This document shows, one piece after another, positions 1 to 5,661 of a stretch of DNA of 12,293 nt. Under the pieces are notes generated by a model, which had not been told where the DNA came from, did no database searches, and worked only from the letters and a program-made list of their open reading frames with translations. The translations under genes were made by a program, and so were the position numbers. Location of the stretch: the NCBI GenBank assembly GCA_022790685.1, contig JAAVXQ010000045.1, positions 1 to 12,293 on the forward strand, written 5' to 3'. The DNA is from Clostridia bacterium (GTDB lineage Bacteria; Bacillota; Clostridia; TANB77; CAG-508). Numbering within the stretch: position 1 is the stretch's first letter; the number at the start of each line of letters is the position of its first letter.

Positions 1-1
1 A

Positions 2-511
2 GGAATTGGAGAAATTATAGCTAGAGGACCAAATGTAATGCTTGGATATTACGAAAATGAAGAGGCAACAAATGAGGTTTTAAAGCAGGGATGGTTTCAT
101 ACAGGAGATTTAGGATATATTGATGAAGAAGGATTTTTATTTGTAACAGGAAGAAAGAAAGATGTTATTGTACTTAAAAATGGAAAAAACATTTATCCAG
201 AAGAATTAGAAAGCTTGATAAATAAATTAGATATTGTAAAAGAATGTATGGTATTTGGACTTCCAAAAGATGATGATTTATTAGTTAGTGTAAAAGTGCA
301 ATATGATAAAGAAGTTGCAGAAGAAAAATATAAAGATATATCAGAAGAAGAACTTGAAAAAATTATATGGGAGCAAATTAAAGAAATAAATAAAGAAATA
401 CCAACATATAAATATATTAAACATATGATTTTAACTAAAGAAGATTTTATAAAAACAACAACTGCAAAAATAAAAAGGTTTGAAGAAATAAAAAAAATAA
501 CAGAAGTATAA
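2..511 (+). CDS. AMP-binding acyl-CoA synthetase/ligase, C-terminal part (5' truncated by window)
   Basis: This is the last 169 residues of an ANL-superfamily adenylate-forming enzyme. The reading frame is open from base 2, so the gene begins outside the window. Visible motifs are GEIIARGPNVMLGYY, then TGDLGYIDEEGF (the core A7/A8 region with the ribose-binding Asp), GRKKDVIVLKNGKN (hinge and A8 loop) and YPEELE. Near the C terminus KTTTAKIKR matches the A10 catalytic-lysine region, with Ala in place of the usual Gly before the Lys. Enzymes of this family activate a carboxylic acid as acyl-AMP and pass it to CoA or a carrier. The NGKNIYPEE signature is most like long-chain fatty acyl-CoA synthetases, but the substrate pocket lies outside the window, so the substrate is unknown. 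The C-terminal domain carries a lysine/glutamate-rich stretch. A hairpin terminator follows 7 nt after the stop. Confidence 0.9.
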   Translation, partial: GIGEIIARGPNVMLGYYENEEATNEVLKQGWFHTGDLGYIDEEGFLFVTGRKKDVIVLKNGKNIYPEELESLINKLDIVKECMVFGLPKDDDLLVSVKVQYDKEVAEEKYKDISEEELEKIIWEQIKEINKEIPTYKYIKHMILTKEDFIKTTTAKIKRFEEIKKITEV

Positions 512-517
512 AAAGGC

Positions 518-566
518 AAAACACTTATAGTTTAAAAATTTAAATTTTAGACAATAAGTGTTTTTA
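518..566 (+). terminator. Rho-independent terminator after the acyl-CoA synthetase
   Basis: AAAACACTTAT (518-528) pairs perfectly with ATAAGTGTTTT (554-564), giving an 11-bp stem around an AT-rich loop of 25 nt. The 3' arm runs into a T-tract. Because the 5' arm starts with an A-run, it may also work on the minus strand, although no minus-strand gene lies to the right. Confidence 0.7.
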
Positions 567-621
567 TATAGTATGAATTTAGATAACTGATAAAGTAAAT
601 AGAAAAATTAGTAGGGGATGT

Positions 622-678
622 AATAATAACATTATTAATAAATTGAACATATATTAGAGTAATAACATTATTGATAAA
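622..678. repeat. Pair of AT-rich direct repeats with internal dyads upstream of the GT51 gene
   Basis: TAATAACATTATTAATAAA (624-642) recurs at 660-678 with one mismatch (A to G), at a 36-bp offset. Each copy contains a dyad: AATAAT-AAC-ATTATT at 622-636 is perfect, and the second copy is nearly so. The repeats sit about 110-160 bp upstream of the glycosyltransferase start. They could be a pair of operator sites. In DNA this AT-rich they could also be chance. Confidence 0.35.
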
Positions 679-752
679 AATATAAATTTTATGTGTATAA
701 AAATTAAGATAAATTTAATAAAATATTCATATAAAGAACATAATTTATAGTA

Positions 753-758
753 TATAAT
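753..758 (+). promoter_or_regulatory. Possible -10 box for the GT51 gene
   Basis: A TATAAT sits 28 bp before the start codon, so the leader would be only about 20 nt and still include the GGGTG ribosome binding site at 777-781. No convincing -35 hexamer is found 16-18 bp upstream, so this is a weak call in a very AT-rich stretch. Confidence 0.35.
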
Positions 759-786
759 ATATATAGAAAAATTAAAGGGTGATTAT

Positions 787-1518
787 ATGAAAATTGTAAA
801 AAGAGTTCTATTAGTTTTACTAATTGTTGTAATATCTGTTGCTGGTTTTTATACATATCAAGGATATAATATATATAAAGAAGCAATAGAAGATGTATCT
901 GTTGAAGAAAAGGTGAAAGAAATAAAAGAGGCTACAGATAATTATGTAGAGATAAAAGACTTGCCTCAAGACTATCTAAATGCAGTTGTAGCAGTTGAAG
1001 ATAGAAGATTTTACATACATTCAGGTATAGATATAATTTCAATATGTAGAGCAGTAGTAAATGATATAAAGGAATTAAAATTAGTTGAAGGCGGAAGTAC
1101 TATAACACAACAATTAGCAAAAAATGTATATTTTACACAAAGAAAAGAATTTACTAGAAAAATTGCAGAAGTGTTTATGGCTTTTGAAATAGAGAAAAAT
1201 TGTAGCAAAGAACAAATATTAGAATTATATGTAAATACTAGTTATTTTGGAGATGGATATTATTGTGTAGGAGATGCTTCAGAAGGATATTTTGATAAAA
1301 AACCGATAGATATGGATCTTTATGAATGCACTCTTCTAGCAGGAATACCGAATGCTCCATCAGTTTATGCTCCAACAAAAAATCCAGAGCTTGCAAAACA
1401 AAGGCAGGGACAGGTTATTAAAAAAATGGTTAAATATGGATTTCTTTCTAAAGAGCAAGGAAATAAAATTATGGAGGAGGATTATTATGAACAGAGTGAT
1501 AAGAGAAATGGAAAATAG
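787..1518 (+). CDS. Monofunctional peptidoglycan glycosyltransferase (GT51)
   Basis: The product is 243 residues long. One N-terminal membrane anchor (about residues 5-23) is followed by a single GT51 domain. All hallmark motifs are visible: EDRRFYIHSGID (residues 71-82, with catalytic Glu71), GGSTITQQLAKN (102-113), RKIAE (124-128, with the second conserved Glu at 128), KEQILELYVN (141-150) and AGIPNAPSVYAP (185-196). The family polymerises lipid II into glycan strands on the outer face of the cytoplasmic membrane. There is no transpeptidase domain, so this is an MtgA-like monofunctional enzyme rather than a class A PBP. The length fits the monofunctional group. The start is supported by GGGTG at 777-781. 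The 3' end overlaps a small ORF by 32 nt. The gene stands alone between terminators. Confidence 0.92.
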   Translation: MKIVKRVLLVLLIVVISVAGFYTYQGYNIYKEAIEDVSVEEKVKEIKEATDNYVEIKDLPQDYLNAVVAVEDRRFYIHSGIDIISICRAVVNDIKELKLVEGGSTITQQLAKNVYFTQRKEFTRKIAEVFMAFEIEKNCSKEQILELYVNTSYFGDGYYCVGDASEGYFDKKPIDMDLYECTLLAGIPNAPSVYAPTKNPELAKQRQGQVIKKMVKYGFLSKEQGNKIMEEDYYEQSDKRNGK

Positions 1519-1594
1519 ATATGAAGAATATTATGAAAAATTTGGAATGTTTCCAGAAGAAATTGATAACTATAATATGCAAATTATAAAATAA
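1487..1594 (+). CDS. Small ORF, 35 residues, overlapping the GT51 3' end
   Basis: A 35-codon frame starts at an ATG placed 6 nt after a near-perfect Shine-Dalgarno, ATGGAGGAGGATTATT, which lies inside the last codons of the glycosyltransferase gene. The two genes overlap by 32 nt in different frames, which suggests translational coupling. The predicted peptide is charged and Tyr-rich, with REMENRYEEYYEKFGMFPEE at residues 6-25 and no membrane segment. The frame extends upstream to 1352 without a stop, but that part is antiphase to the GT51 domain and has no RBS. A terminator follows 13 nt after the stop, so the transcript ends neatly after this ORF. I do not recognise a family. The strong RBS and terminator position argue that it is real. 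No function is assigned. Confidence 0.6.
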   Translation: MNRVIREMENRYEEYYEKFGMFPEEIDNYNMQIIK

Positions 1595-1606
1595 AATACA
1601 TAAATG

Positions 1607-1639
1607 AAAAATATCTAATTTTGAATTAGATATTTTTTT
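1607..1639 (+). terminator. Rho-independent terminator of the GT51/small-ORF transcript
   Basis: AATATCTAATT (1610-1620) and AATTAGATATT (1624-1634) form an 11-bp perfect stem with a TTG loop. The stem can be extended by three A-T pairs (1607-1609 with 1635-1637), and T's follow to 1639. The T-run merges with the -35 region of the next promoter. Confidence 0.8.
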
Positions 1640-1666
1640 GTATAATGTGAATAAATATGCTATAAT
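1638..1666 (+). promoter_or_regulatory. Extended -10 sigma-A promoter for the Cro/CI-type regulator
   Basis: TTGTAT (1638-1643), a 17-nt spacer and TATAAT (1661-1666), preceded by TGC (an extended -10 TG at 1658-1659). Transcription would start near 1673. This falls after the ATG at 1669 and so supports the downstream start at 1699. Confidence 0.65.
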
Positions 1667-1698
1667 AAATGTATTATTTTACAACAGGGGGATGGCCT

Positions 1699-2205
1699 AT
1701 GATAGAAAAAACTATAAAGAATTTAGAAGATTTTTGGGAATTTTTTGAATTAGTTCGTACCCAAAAAGCATCAAATAAACAAAAGATTACTATAAGCAGT
1801 ATTGAAGCGGGAGCAGGACTTTCATGTGGAATGATTTCACGCTATAAAAAAAATGGATCATTTCCTTCGCTTTATAACATATTTGCTATATGTGATTATT
1901 TGGATATTGATGTGCGAATGATCTTTGAAGGAAATGTAGTATCAAGTGAGTGTGAAGAAGTAGGAAATCTGTTAGTAGAAGAAACAGATGAAGAAGAGCG
2001 GGACACTGAAACTGACACATTAAAGGAAAAAGGAGATGAAAGAGTTTTAGAAAGCTTACCACAAAAATTAAATATGGAACAAACTTGTAATCAAGAATTT
2101 TTAAGAGTAATTAATGAGCTGATTATAAAGTTTTTAAACTCTGAAACAGGGAATAAGGACACAATATTAAAGCTCTTAACTTCGATTACTCAGCTTATGA
2201 ACTAA
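1699..2205 (+). CDS. Cro/CI-type helix-turn-helix regulator with acidic C-terminal tail
   Basis: The 168-residue product starts at the ATG at 1699, chosen because AGGGGG (1686-1691) sits 7 nt upstream and the promoter start point lies after the alternative ATG at 1669. Residues about 28-75 form an XRE-type domain: ITISSIEAGAGLSCGMISRY gives the turn and recognition helix, followed by FPSLYNIFAICDYLDIDVRM, typical of helices 4 and 5. A strongly acidic low-complexity linker (including EETDEEERDTETD) leads to a C-terminal helical part ending in ITQLMN, which may mediate oligomerisation. No peptidase or ligand domain is seen. The gene has its own promoter and terminator and no obvious partner, so its target is unknown. 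Its base composition is slightly richer in GC than the flanking genes. Confidence 0.8.
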   Translation: MIEKTIKNLEDFWEFFELVRTQKASNKQKITISSIEAGAGLSCGMISRYKKNGSFPSLYNIFAICDYLDIDVRMIFEGNVVSSECEEVGNLLVEETDEEERDTETDTLKEKGDERVLESLPQKLNMEQTCNQEFLRVINELIIKFLNSETGNKDTILKLLTSITQLMN

Positions 2206-2226
2206 GTAATATTTACGCAAACTTGT

Positions 2227-2269
2227 AGCACTGACAGACTTTAAAATTGGTCTGTCAGTGCTGTTTTTT
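2227..2269 (+). terminator. Strong Rho-independent terminator after the regulator
   Basis: AGCACTGACAGAC (2227-2239) and GTCTGTCAGTGCT (2250-2262) form a perfect 13-bp GC-containing stem with a 10-nt loop. It is followed by GTTTTTTA. It lies 21 nt after the stop codon. Confidence 0.92.
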
Positions 2270-2298
2270 ATGTTATTGTGATTTTAATTTACTAAAAC

Positions 2299-2327
2299 TT
2301 GAACAAAAATATAATTAGTAGTATTAT
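2299..2327 (+). promoter_or_regulatory. Sigma-A promoter for the CNNM-type gene
   Basis: TTGAAC (2299-2304), a 17-nt spacer and TATTAT (2322-2327). The predicted start near 2334 gives a short leader that includes the GTGGGAGA ribosome binding site at 2345-2352. Confidence 0.55.
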
Positions 2328-2358
2328 AAATTTGTAAAAAAATTGTGGGAGATATAAA

Positions 2359-3397
2359 ATGCTTATACATATTTTGATTATTATTTTAATGGTAATACTA
2401 AAAGGGATATTTTCAGCAGGAGATACAGCGTTAACATATATAGATAGAGAAAGATTAAATTCTAAAGTAAAAAAAGATGTAAGAGCACGGTAGAATAAAA
2501 AAACTAAAAGATAATAGAATTGGTTTTTGGGGTGAAATTGAACTATTACTTACAACTATAGAACTAATAGCAACTGCATATGCAGCAGAATTTTTAGTAG
2601 ATCCAGTTTCTAAAATATTTGAACCTTTTATACTAAGCGGAGATTTGAGTCATGGAACAGCTACTACAATATCAGTTATAATAGTTGGTCTTTTACTAAC
2701 ATATGTTTTTTTAGTATTTGGTTTTATCCTTCCAAAACAAATTGCAAGGAGCAAACCAGAAAAAACAGCATATAGAACAATTAATATTTTATGGTTTATG
2801 TCAAAAATAAATAAGCCTTTTGAAGAACTTGTAAGAATTACTACTAAAATTTTTTCTAAAGTGTTTTCAATTCCAGATACCACAGAATATAAACTTACTG
2901 AAAAGGAATTAAAAATGTTGATTCGTGAAAGTATGGCAGATGGTATTATAGGAAAAGAAGAAAAAGCAATTATTTTAAATACAATTAAATTTGATGCTGT
3001 ACTTGTAAAGGATGAAATGATAAATAAAGATGAAGTTGAATATATAAATTTAAATGCAAGTCATAATGAAATAATAAGAAGTATAAAAAAGCATAAGTAT
3101 TCTAGAATGCCAGTATATAGTGGAAAACAAGATAATATTATAGGAATTTTCAATATGAAAGATATAATTACAGAAAATGGTATTGCTAAAGAAATAGAAA
3201 TTAAAGATTATTTAAGAGAAACAATAAAGGTAAATAAAAAAGATACTTTATCTAGTACTTTTAGAAAAATGCAAAACCAAAAACAGATGATGGCAATTGT
3301 TTATGATGACAAGGATAATTTTGTGGGAATAATAACTTTAGAAGACATCTTAGAAAGACTTGTTGGAGAAATATTAGATGAAAATGATAGAAAATAA
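2359..3397 (+). pseudogene. CNNM/HlyC-type membrane protein with two CBS domains, frameshifted
   Basis: The ATG at 2359 has GGGAGA 7 nt upstream and opens a frame that stops at TAG 2491-2493, after 44 codons. The rest continues in the next frame from about 2489 to 3397. Removing one base at 2491 restores a continuous product of about 345 residues. It would read an N-terminal membrane helix with GIFSAGDTALTYIDRERL (the DUF21/CNNM signature, usually FFAASEMAL), further membrane segments near residues 55-80 and 102-124, the acidic helical region TEKELKMLIRESMADG, CBS1 (SRMPVYSGKQDNIIGIF) and CBS2 (IVYDDKDNFVGIITLEDILE). The family is linked to Mg2+ export or homeostasis. The CorC_HlyC domain often found after the CBS pair is absent. 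The downstream part has no good RBS at any early ATG, so a split but functional gene is unlikely. A sequencing error or recoding cannot be excluded. Confidence 0.8.
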
Positions 3398-3441
3398 ATA
3401 AAAACTAAAATTACAAATGCAATATAGAAAAATATAGAAGA

Positions 3442-3460
3442 AAACTTAAATGATAAGTTT
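3442..3460. other. Short hairpin between convergent genes
   Basis: AAACTTA (3442-3448) and TAAGTTT (3454-3460) form a 7-bp stem with a 5-nt loop. No T-run follows on the plus strand. On the minus strand it is followed by TTCTTCT. It may be a weak terminator in either direction between the CNNM-type gene and the convergent minus-strand gene. Confidence 0.3.
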
Positions 3461-3461
3461 A

Positions 3462-3499
3462 AACACAAAACCGCCAGACCTGTTAAAGTCTGGCGGTTT
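3462..3499 (-). terminator. GC-rich terminator of the minus-strand cassette gene
   Basis: AAACCGCCAGAC (3468-3479) and GTCTGGCGGTTT (3488-3499) form a perfect 12-bp stem with an 8-nt loop. On the minus strand the 3' arm runs into GGTTTTGTGTTT, a T-rich tail. On the plus strand the tail is TGCTGCG, so it acts on the minus strand. Its GC content matches the cassette gene, not the surroundings. Confidence 0.8.
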
Positions 3500-3532
3500 G
3501 CTGCGTTCATTTGAACACAAGGGATGCGAGGA

Positions 3533-4165
3533 TCAGATTACATGAGTTTCCAAGAACTCGTCATGACCAATGCGGTACACGCCAGAGTCGGTTACAATCA
3601 AGTAATCTCCGATGCTGAGCCTAGTAACCTCAGCATCACCATTTTCATCGGGCTCCATCCATTCATCAACACAGTAGTGAATGCCAGAATGGTACATCAC
3701 CTCAGTAACCTCAATGCAGGTGCGCTGCTCCTGAGGAGTGGTAACAAGCAGTAAATCGTTTTTTAGCTTGGCAAACATATCTGCCACCAAGGATTTTTCT
3801 GCCTCATGGGTGATACCATTCAAAACGTTGCAGAGGCTCAAGATGCCTTCAGCAGAGCAGGTGCCGATTTTGGAGACGTTTTTGGCGGAAGTCACCTTTG
3901 AAAACTTCCAGCAGTAACAATCAGGACGATTAGACATCAGCACTTTTCCTCCAATGATGCGGAGTACAGTCTGAAATGCCTTTTCATCATAAATGTTTCC
4001 ACTGGGCTGTTCTTTGGTGGCTACACATTGCCTAAACATCATTCCAATCAGACCAAGGTCGTTCCACATAGGGAAAACAATGTTTTGAAGCTCCAGCTTC
4101 GTGCAGGGACGTTTGTTGCCCTCTGCCAAGATGCTATTAGTGATGATTGCTTTGTGTGCTTTCAT
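3533..4165 (-). CDS. Unrecognised cysteine-rich 210-residue protein in a GC-rich cassette
   Basis: The ATG at 4165 (reading leftwards) is preceded by a perfect AGGAGGAG ribosome binding site and, further up, a consensus promoter. The product has 210 residues, no signal peptide and no clear membrane segment. It has eight cysteines, among them a C-Y-C pair in RPDCYCWKF near residue 83 and others in GTCSAEG, RTCIEV and HYCVDEW, which could bind metal. The C-terminal third (DEWMEPDENGD, then IGDYLIVTDSGVYRIGHDEF) looks like a beta-rich module. I do not recognise the family and give no function. A sampled stretch near the 3' end is about 48% GC, against about 30% in neighbouring genes, and codon use differs to match. 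Promoter, gene and terminator sit as a unit between an unrelated gene and a divergent riboswitch operon, which suggests recent transfer. No transposase or clear target duplication is visible. Confidence 0.8.
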   Translation of the reverse strand: MKAHKAIITNSILAEGNKRPCTKLELQNIVFPMWNDLGLIGMMFRQCVATKEQPSGNIYDEKAFQTVLRIIGGKVLMSNRPDCYCWKFSKVTSAKNVSKIGTCSAEGILSLCNVLNGITHEAEKSLVADMFAKLKNDLLLVTTPQEQRTCIEVTEVMYHSGIHYCVDEWMEPDENGDAEVTRLSIGDYLIVTDSGVYRIGHDEFLETHVI

Positions 4166-4201
4166 GGTTAATCTCCTCCTGTAAGATTAAAACACATAGT
4201 T

Positions 4202-4226
4202 TATGGTACGATATAATTATACCATA
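4202..4226. promoter_or_regulatory. Candidate operator: dyad over the -10 box of the cassette promoter
   Basis: TATGGTA (4202-4208) and TACCATA (4220-4226) are perfect inverted 7-mers separated by 11 bp, bracketing the -10 box and start point. TACCATA occurs again at 4264-4270, upstream of the -35 box. This is the layout of a repressor site with an auxiliary half-site. The binding protein is unknown, and autoregulation is only a guess. Confidence 0.5.
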
Positions 4227-4244
4227 TTTATGTAAAGTTTTCAA
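4216..4244 (-). promoter_or_regulatory. Consensus sigma-A promoter of the minus-strand cassette gene
   Basis: Read on the minus strand: TTGAAA (4244-4239), a 17-nt spacer and TATAAT (4221-4216). The start would be near 4209, giving a leader of about 45 nt that includes the AGGAGGAG ribosome binding site. Confidence 0.85.
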
Positions 4245-4319
4245 ATTATAATGACGGATAGAATACCATAATATATCAAGACTTTATAATATTGAAAAAA
4301 TAAGTATCAAAAAATTATG

Positions 4320-4348
4320 TTGACAACCAAAAATAAAGATGTTATACT
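4320..4348 (+). promoter_or_regulatory. Consensus sigma-A promoter of the lysine-riboswitch operon
   Basis: TTGACA (4320-4325), an exact 17-nt spacer and TATACT (4343-4348). The start would be near 4355, exactly at the first base of the riboswitch P1 helix. The promoter is divergent from the minus-strand cassette promoter about 75 bp away. Confidence 0.88.
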
Positions 4349-4354
4349 AGTATA

Positions 4355-4526
4355 AATTGAGAGAGGTGCAATTTTTAAAAGTAATATATTAGTAAATCAG
4401 ATTATTGCTAATTTATGAAAGGAAAAATTGCCGAAATTAAAAAAGTATATCTGAAACTTTTTTAGTTGGGCTAATGCAAAATATGTATTAGACTGTCACA
4501 ATAAAAAATTGTGGAGTGCTGTCAAT
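4355..4526 (+). ncRNA. Lysine riboswitch (L box) aptamer
   Basis: The conserved L-box core is present in order: GAGAGGTGCAA, AAAGGAAAAATTGCCGAA, TTGGGCTAAT, AGACTGTCA and GTGGAGTGCTGTCA. Helices can be drawn directly. P1 pairs 4356-4362 with 4519-4525 with one internal mismatch. P2 is GCAATTTTT (4368-4376) with AAAAATTGC (4423-4431). P3 is AAAAAAGT (4439-4446) with ACTTTTTT (4456-4463). P4 is CTAATGCA (4471-4478) with TGTATTAG (4484-4491). P5 is CACAAT (4497-4502) with ATTGTG (4508-4513). This class binds free lysine and normally reduces expression when lysine is abundant. The genes it controls here are a GNAT-like protein and a PepD-type dipeptidase rather than lysC, dapA or lysP. Confidence 0.93.
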
Positions 4527-4527
4527 A

Positions 4528-4556
4528 TTATTAAAGTGAAATTTACTTTGTAATAA
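4528..4556 (+). promoter_or_regulatory. Hairpin between aptamer and terminator (possible antiterminator part)
   Basis: TTATTAAAGT (4528-4537) pairs with ACTTT-G-TAATAA (4545-4556), a stem with one bulged G. Its 3' edge overlaps the first bases of the terminator stem and its 5' edge touches the 3' strand of P1. It is therefore placed to switch between the two folds. The role is inferred from position only. Confidence 0.4.
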
Positions 4557-4596
4557 ATGGTTTTGCGCTTTTTAAATATGCAAAACCATTTTTTTT
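4555..4596 (+). terminator. Riboswitch expression-platform terminator
   Basis: AAATGGTTTTGC (4555-4566) and GCAAAACCATTT (4580-4591) form a perfect 12-bp stem with a 13-nt loop, followed by an unbroken T-run to 4596. It lies between the lysine aptamer and the first gene, indicating transcriptional attenuation: lysine bound, terminator formed, operon off. Confidence 0.9.
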
Positions 4597-4662
4597 ATAA
4601 AAATTAAAATTTCATTTAAATATTACTTGATAGTAAAGAATACATAAGGAGTGATTTAATAA

Positions 4663-5658
4663 ATGGAAAGAGAAAAATTTTTAAGTATTTTAAGAGAGCT
4701 ACGTTTAGTTTGTGATGAAGTAAATAAAGAAAACAGTAATAGTGAGATAAGTTATGAATTATTGCAATTTTCGGATTTAGCTCGTAAATGGGATAGTGTT
4801 TATAAAGTTGCGAATTTTTATAATCATAATTGGTTAGGAAATGCAGACTTTATGCATATTCCAGACTTTTATCAAACTCTTAGAAACTGTTTAAAATATC
4901 CAATTATAATAGCAAGAAAAAAAGATACAGATCAAATTTTAGGAATTTCAACAATAAAATATGACGAAAATAATACTGAGCATATAGATCCATATTTTCC
5001 AGAGCAAGATGCAAAATATTTTTCAATTACAGGAATATTAACAAAAAAAGATAACACTTTTAAAGGAATTGGAAAGAAAATATATGAAATTGCAATAAAA
5101 GGAGCGTATAATTATGAAAAACATTACCCAGGAACAAGAATAATGTGTGTAATAGATTGCAGAAATAAGCAAAGTATGAGAGCCCTTACAAGTGCTTCAG
5201 AAAATATTAGAAATAGTAATTATGTAGGAGAAGGAAAAGAACTTCCAGCTTATATTGCTGGCTTTTATGAATTAAAAGGAAATGATGGCAAACTTTTAGA
5301 AGCTCCAACATTAGTTATGGAAGTTGGGCTTTGCGAAAGAGAATGTAGGAAGCAAAAAGAAGTAAATGATATAGAATTTGAAAACATAGAAAGAAAAGAA
5401 TTATTTTCTGGATTATCAGAAACTTTAAAATCTAGTTTAGAAAGATATGAAATAATGCCAGCTACTGTGATGCAAGATGAAGATTGTGGAATGGTGTATT
5501 TTTATTCATTAGGACAAAAAGAAAGATGCCGATTGGAAAGTATTACAATTATTTCTAATAATACAGAAAAAGGAAATAATAGGATTCCTAGAAAAGATGA
5601 AGAAATATTTGGAGTTATGGGACCAATGCCATCAATATCAGTAGAGGAGGAAAGATAA
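4663..5658 (+). CDS. GNAT-like protein, first gene of the lysine-riboswitch operon
   Basis: The 331-residue product has AAGGAG at 4646-4651, 11 nt before the ATG, which is a little long. Around residues 120-185 the pattern fits a GNAT acyltransferase core: a beta strand FSITGILTKK, then TFKGIGKKIYEIAIKGAYNY, resembling the acetyl-CoA pyrophosphate loop and following helix (motif A), then VIDCRNKQSMRAL, resembling motif B. The N-terminal 100 residues and the C-terminal 110 residues (ending GVMGPMPSISVEEER) match nothing I recognise. The protein is cytosolic, with no signal or membrane segment. It is co-transcribed with a PepD-type dipeptidase 3 nt downstream, and both lie behind a lysine riboswitch. 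I infer a role in lysine supply or in handling lysine-containing peptides or N-acyl compounds. The substrate is unknown. The GNAT assignment is by motif only. Confidence 0.75.
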   Translation: MEREKFLSILRELRLVCDEVNKENSNSEISYELLQFSDLARKWDSVYKVANFYNHNWLGNADFMHIPDFYQTLRNCLKYPIIIARKKDTDQILGISTIKYDENNTEHIDPYFPEQDAKYFSITGILTKKDNTFKGIGKKIYEIAIKGAYNYEKHYPGTRIMCVIDCRNKQSMRALTSASENIRNSNYVGEGKELPAYIAGFYELKGNDGKLLEAPTLVMEVGLCERECRKQKEVNDIEFENIERKELFSGLSETLKSSLERYEIMPATVMQDEDCGMVYFYSLGQKERCRLESITIISNNTEKGNNRIPRKDEEIFGVMGPMPSISVEEER

Positions 5659-5661
5659 AAA

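Noticed and set aside
1352..1486. Longer version of the small ORF starting at 1352
   Set aside because: This part overlaps the conserved GT51 domain in another frame and has no RBS. Only the part from 1487 has a strong ribosome binding site.
1669..1698. Upstream ATG for the Cro/CI-type regulator
   Set aside because: It lies at or before the predicted transcription start and has no RBS. The ATG at 1699 has AGGGGG at the right distance.
2488..2500. Programmed ribosomal frameshift in the CNNM-type gene
   Set aside because: There is no slippery heptamer and no clear downstream structure or SD-like stimulator. The A7 run lies after the stop. A mutation or sequencing error is simpler, so recoding is kept only as a possibility to test.
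3524..3754. Plus-strand frame of 76 codons with an ATG
   Set aside because: It lies fully antisense to the 210-residue minus-strand gene, which has the promoter, RBS and terminator. The plus-strand frame lacks a convincing RBS and promoter.
3385..4260. GATAGAA copies on both sides of the GC-rich cassette as a target-site duplication
   Set aside because: The copies are 7 bp, very AT-rich and not placed symmetrically at the composition borders, so chance is likely.
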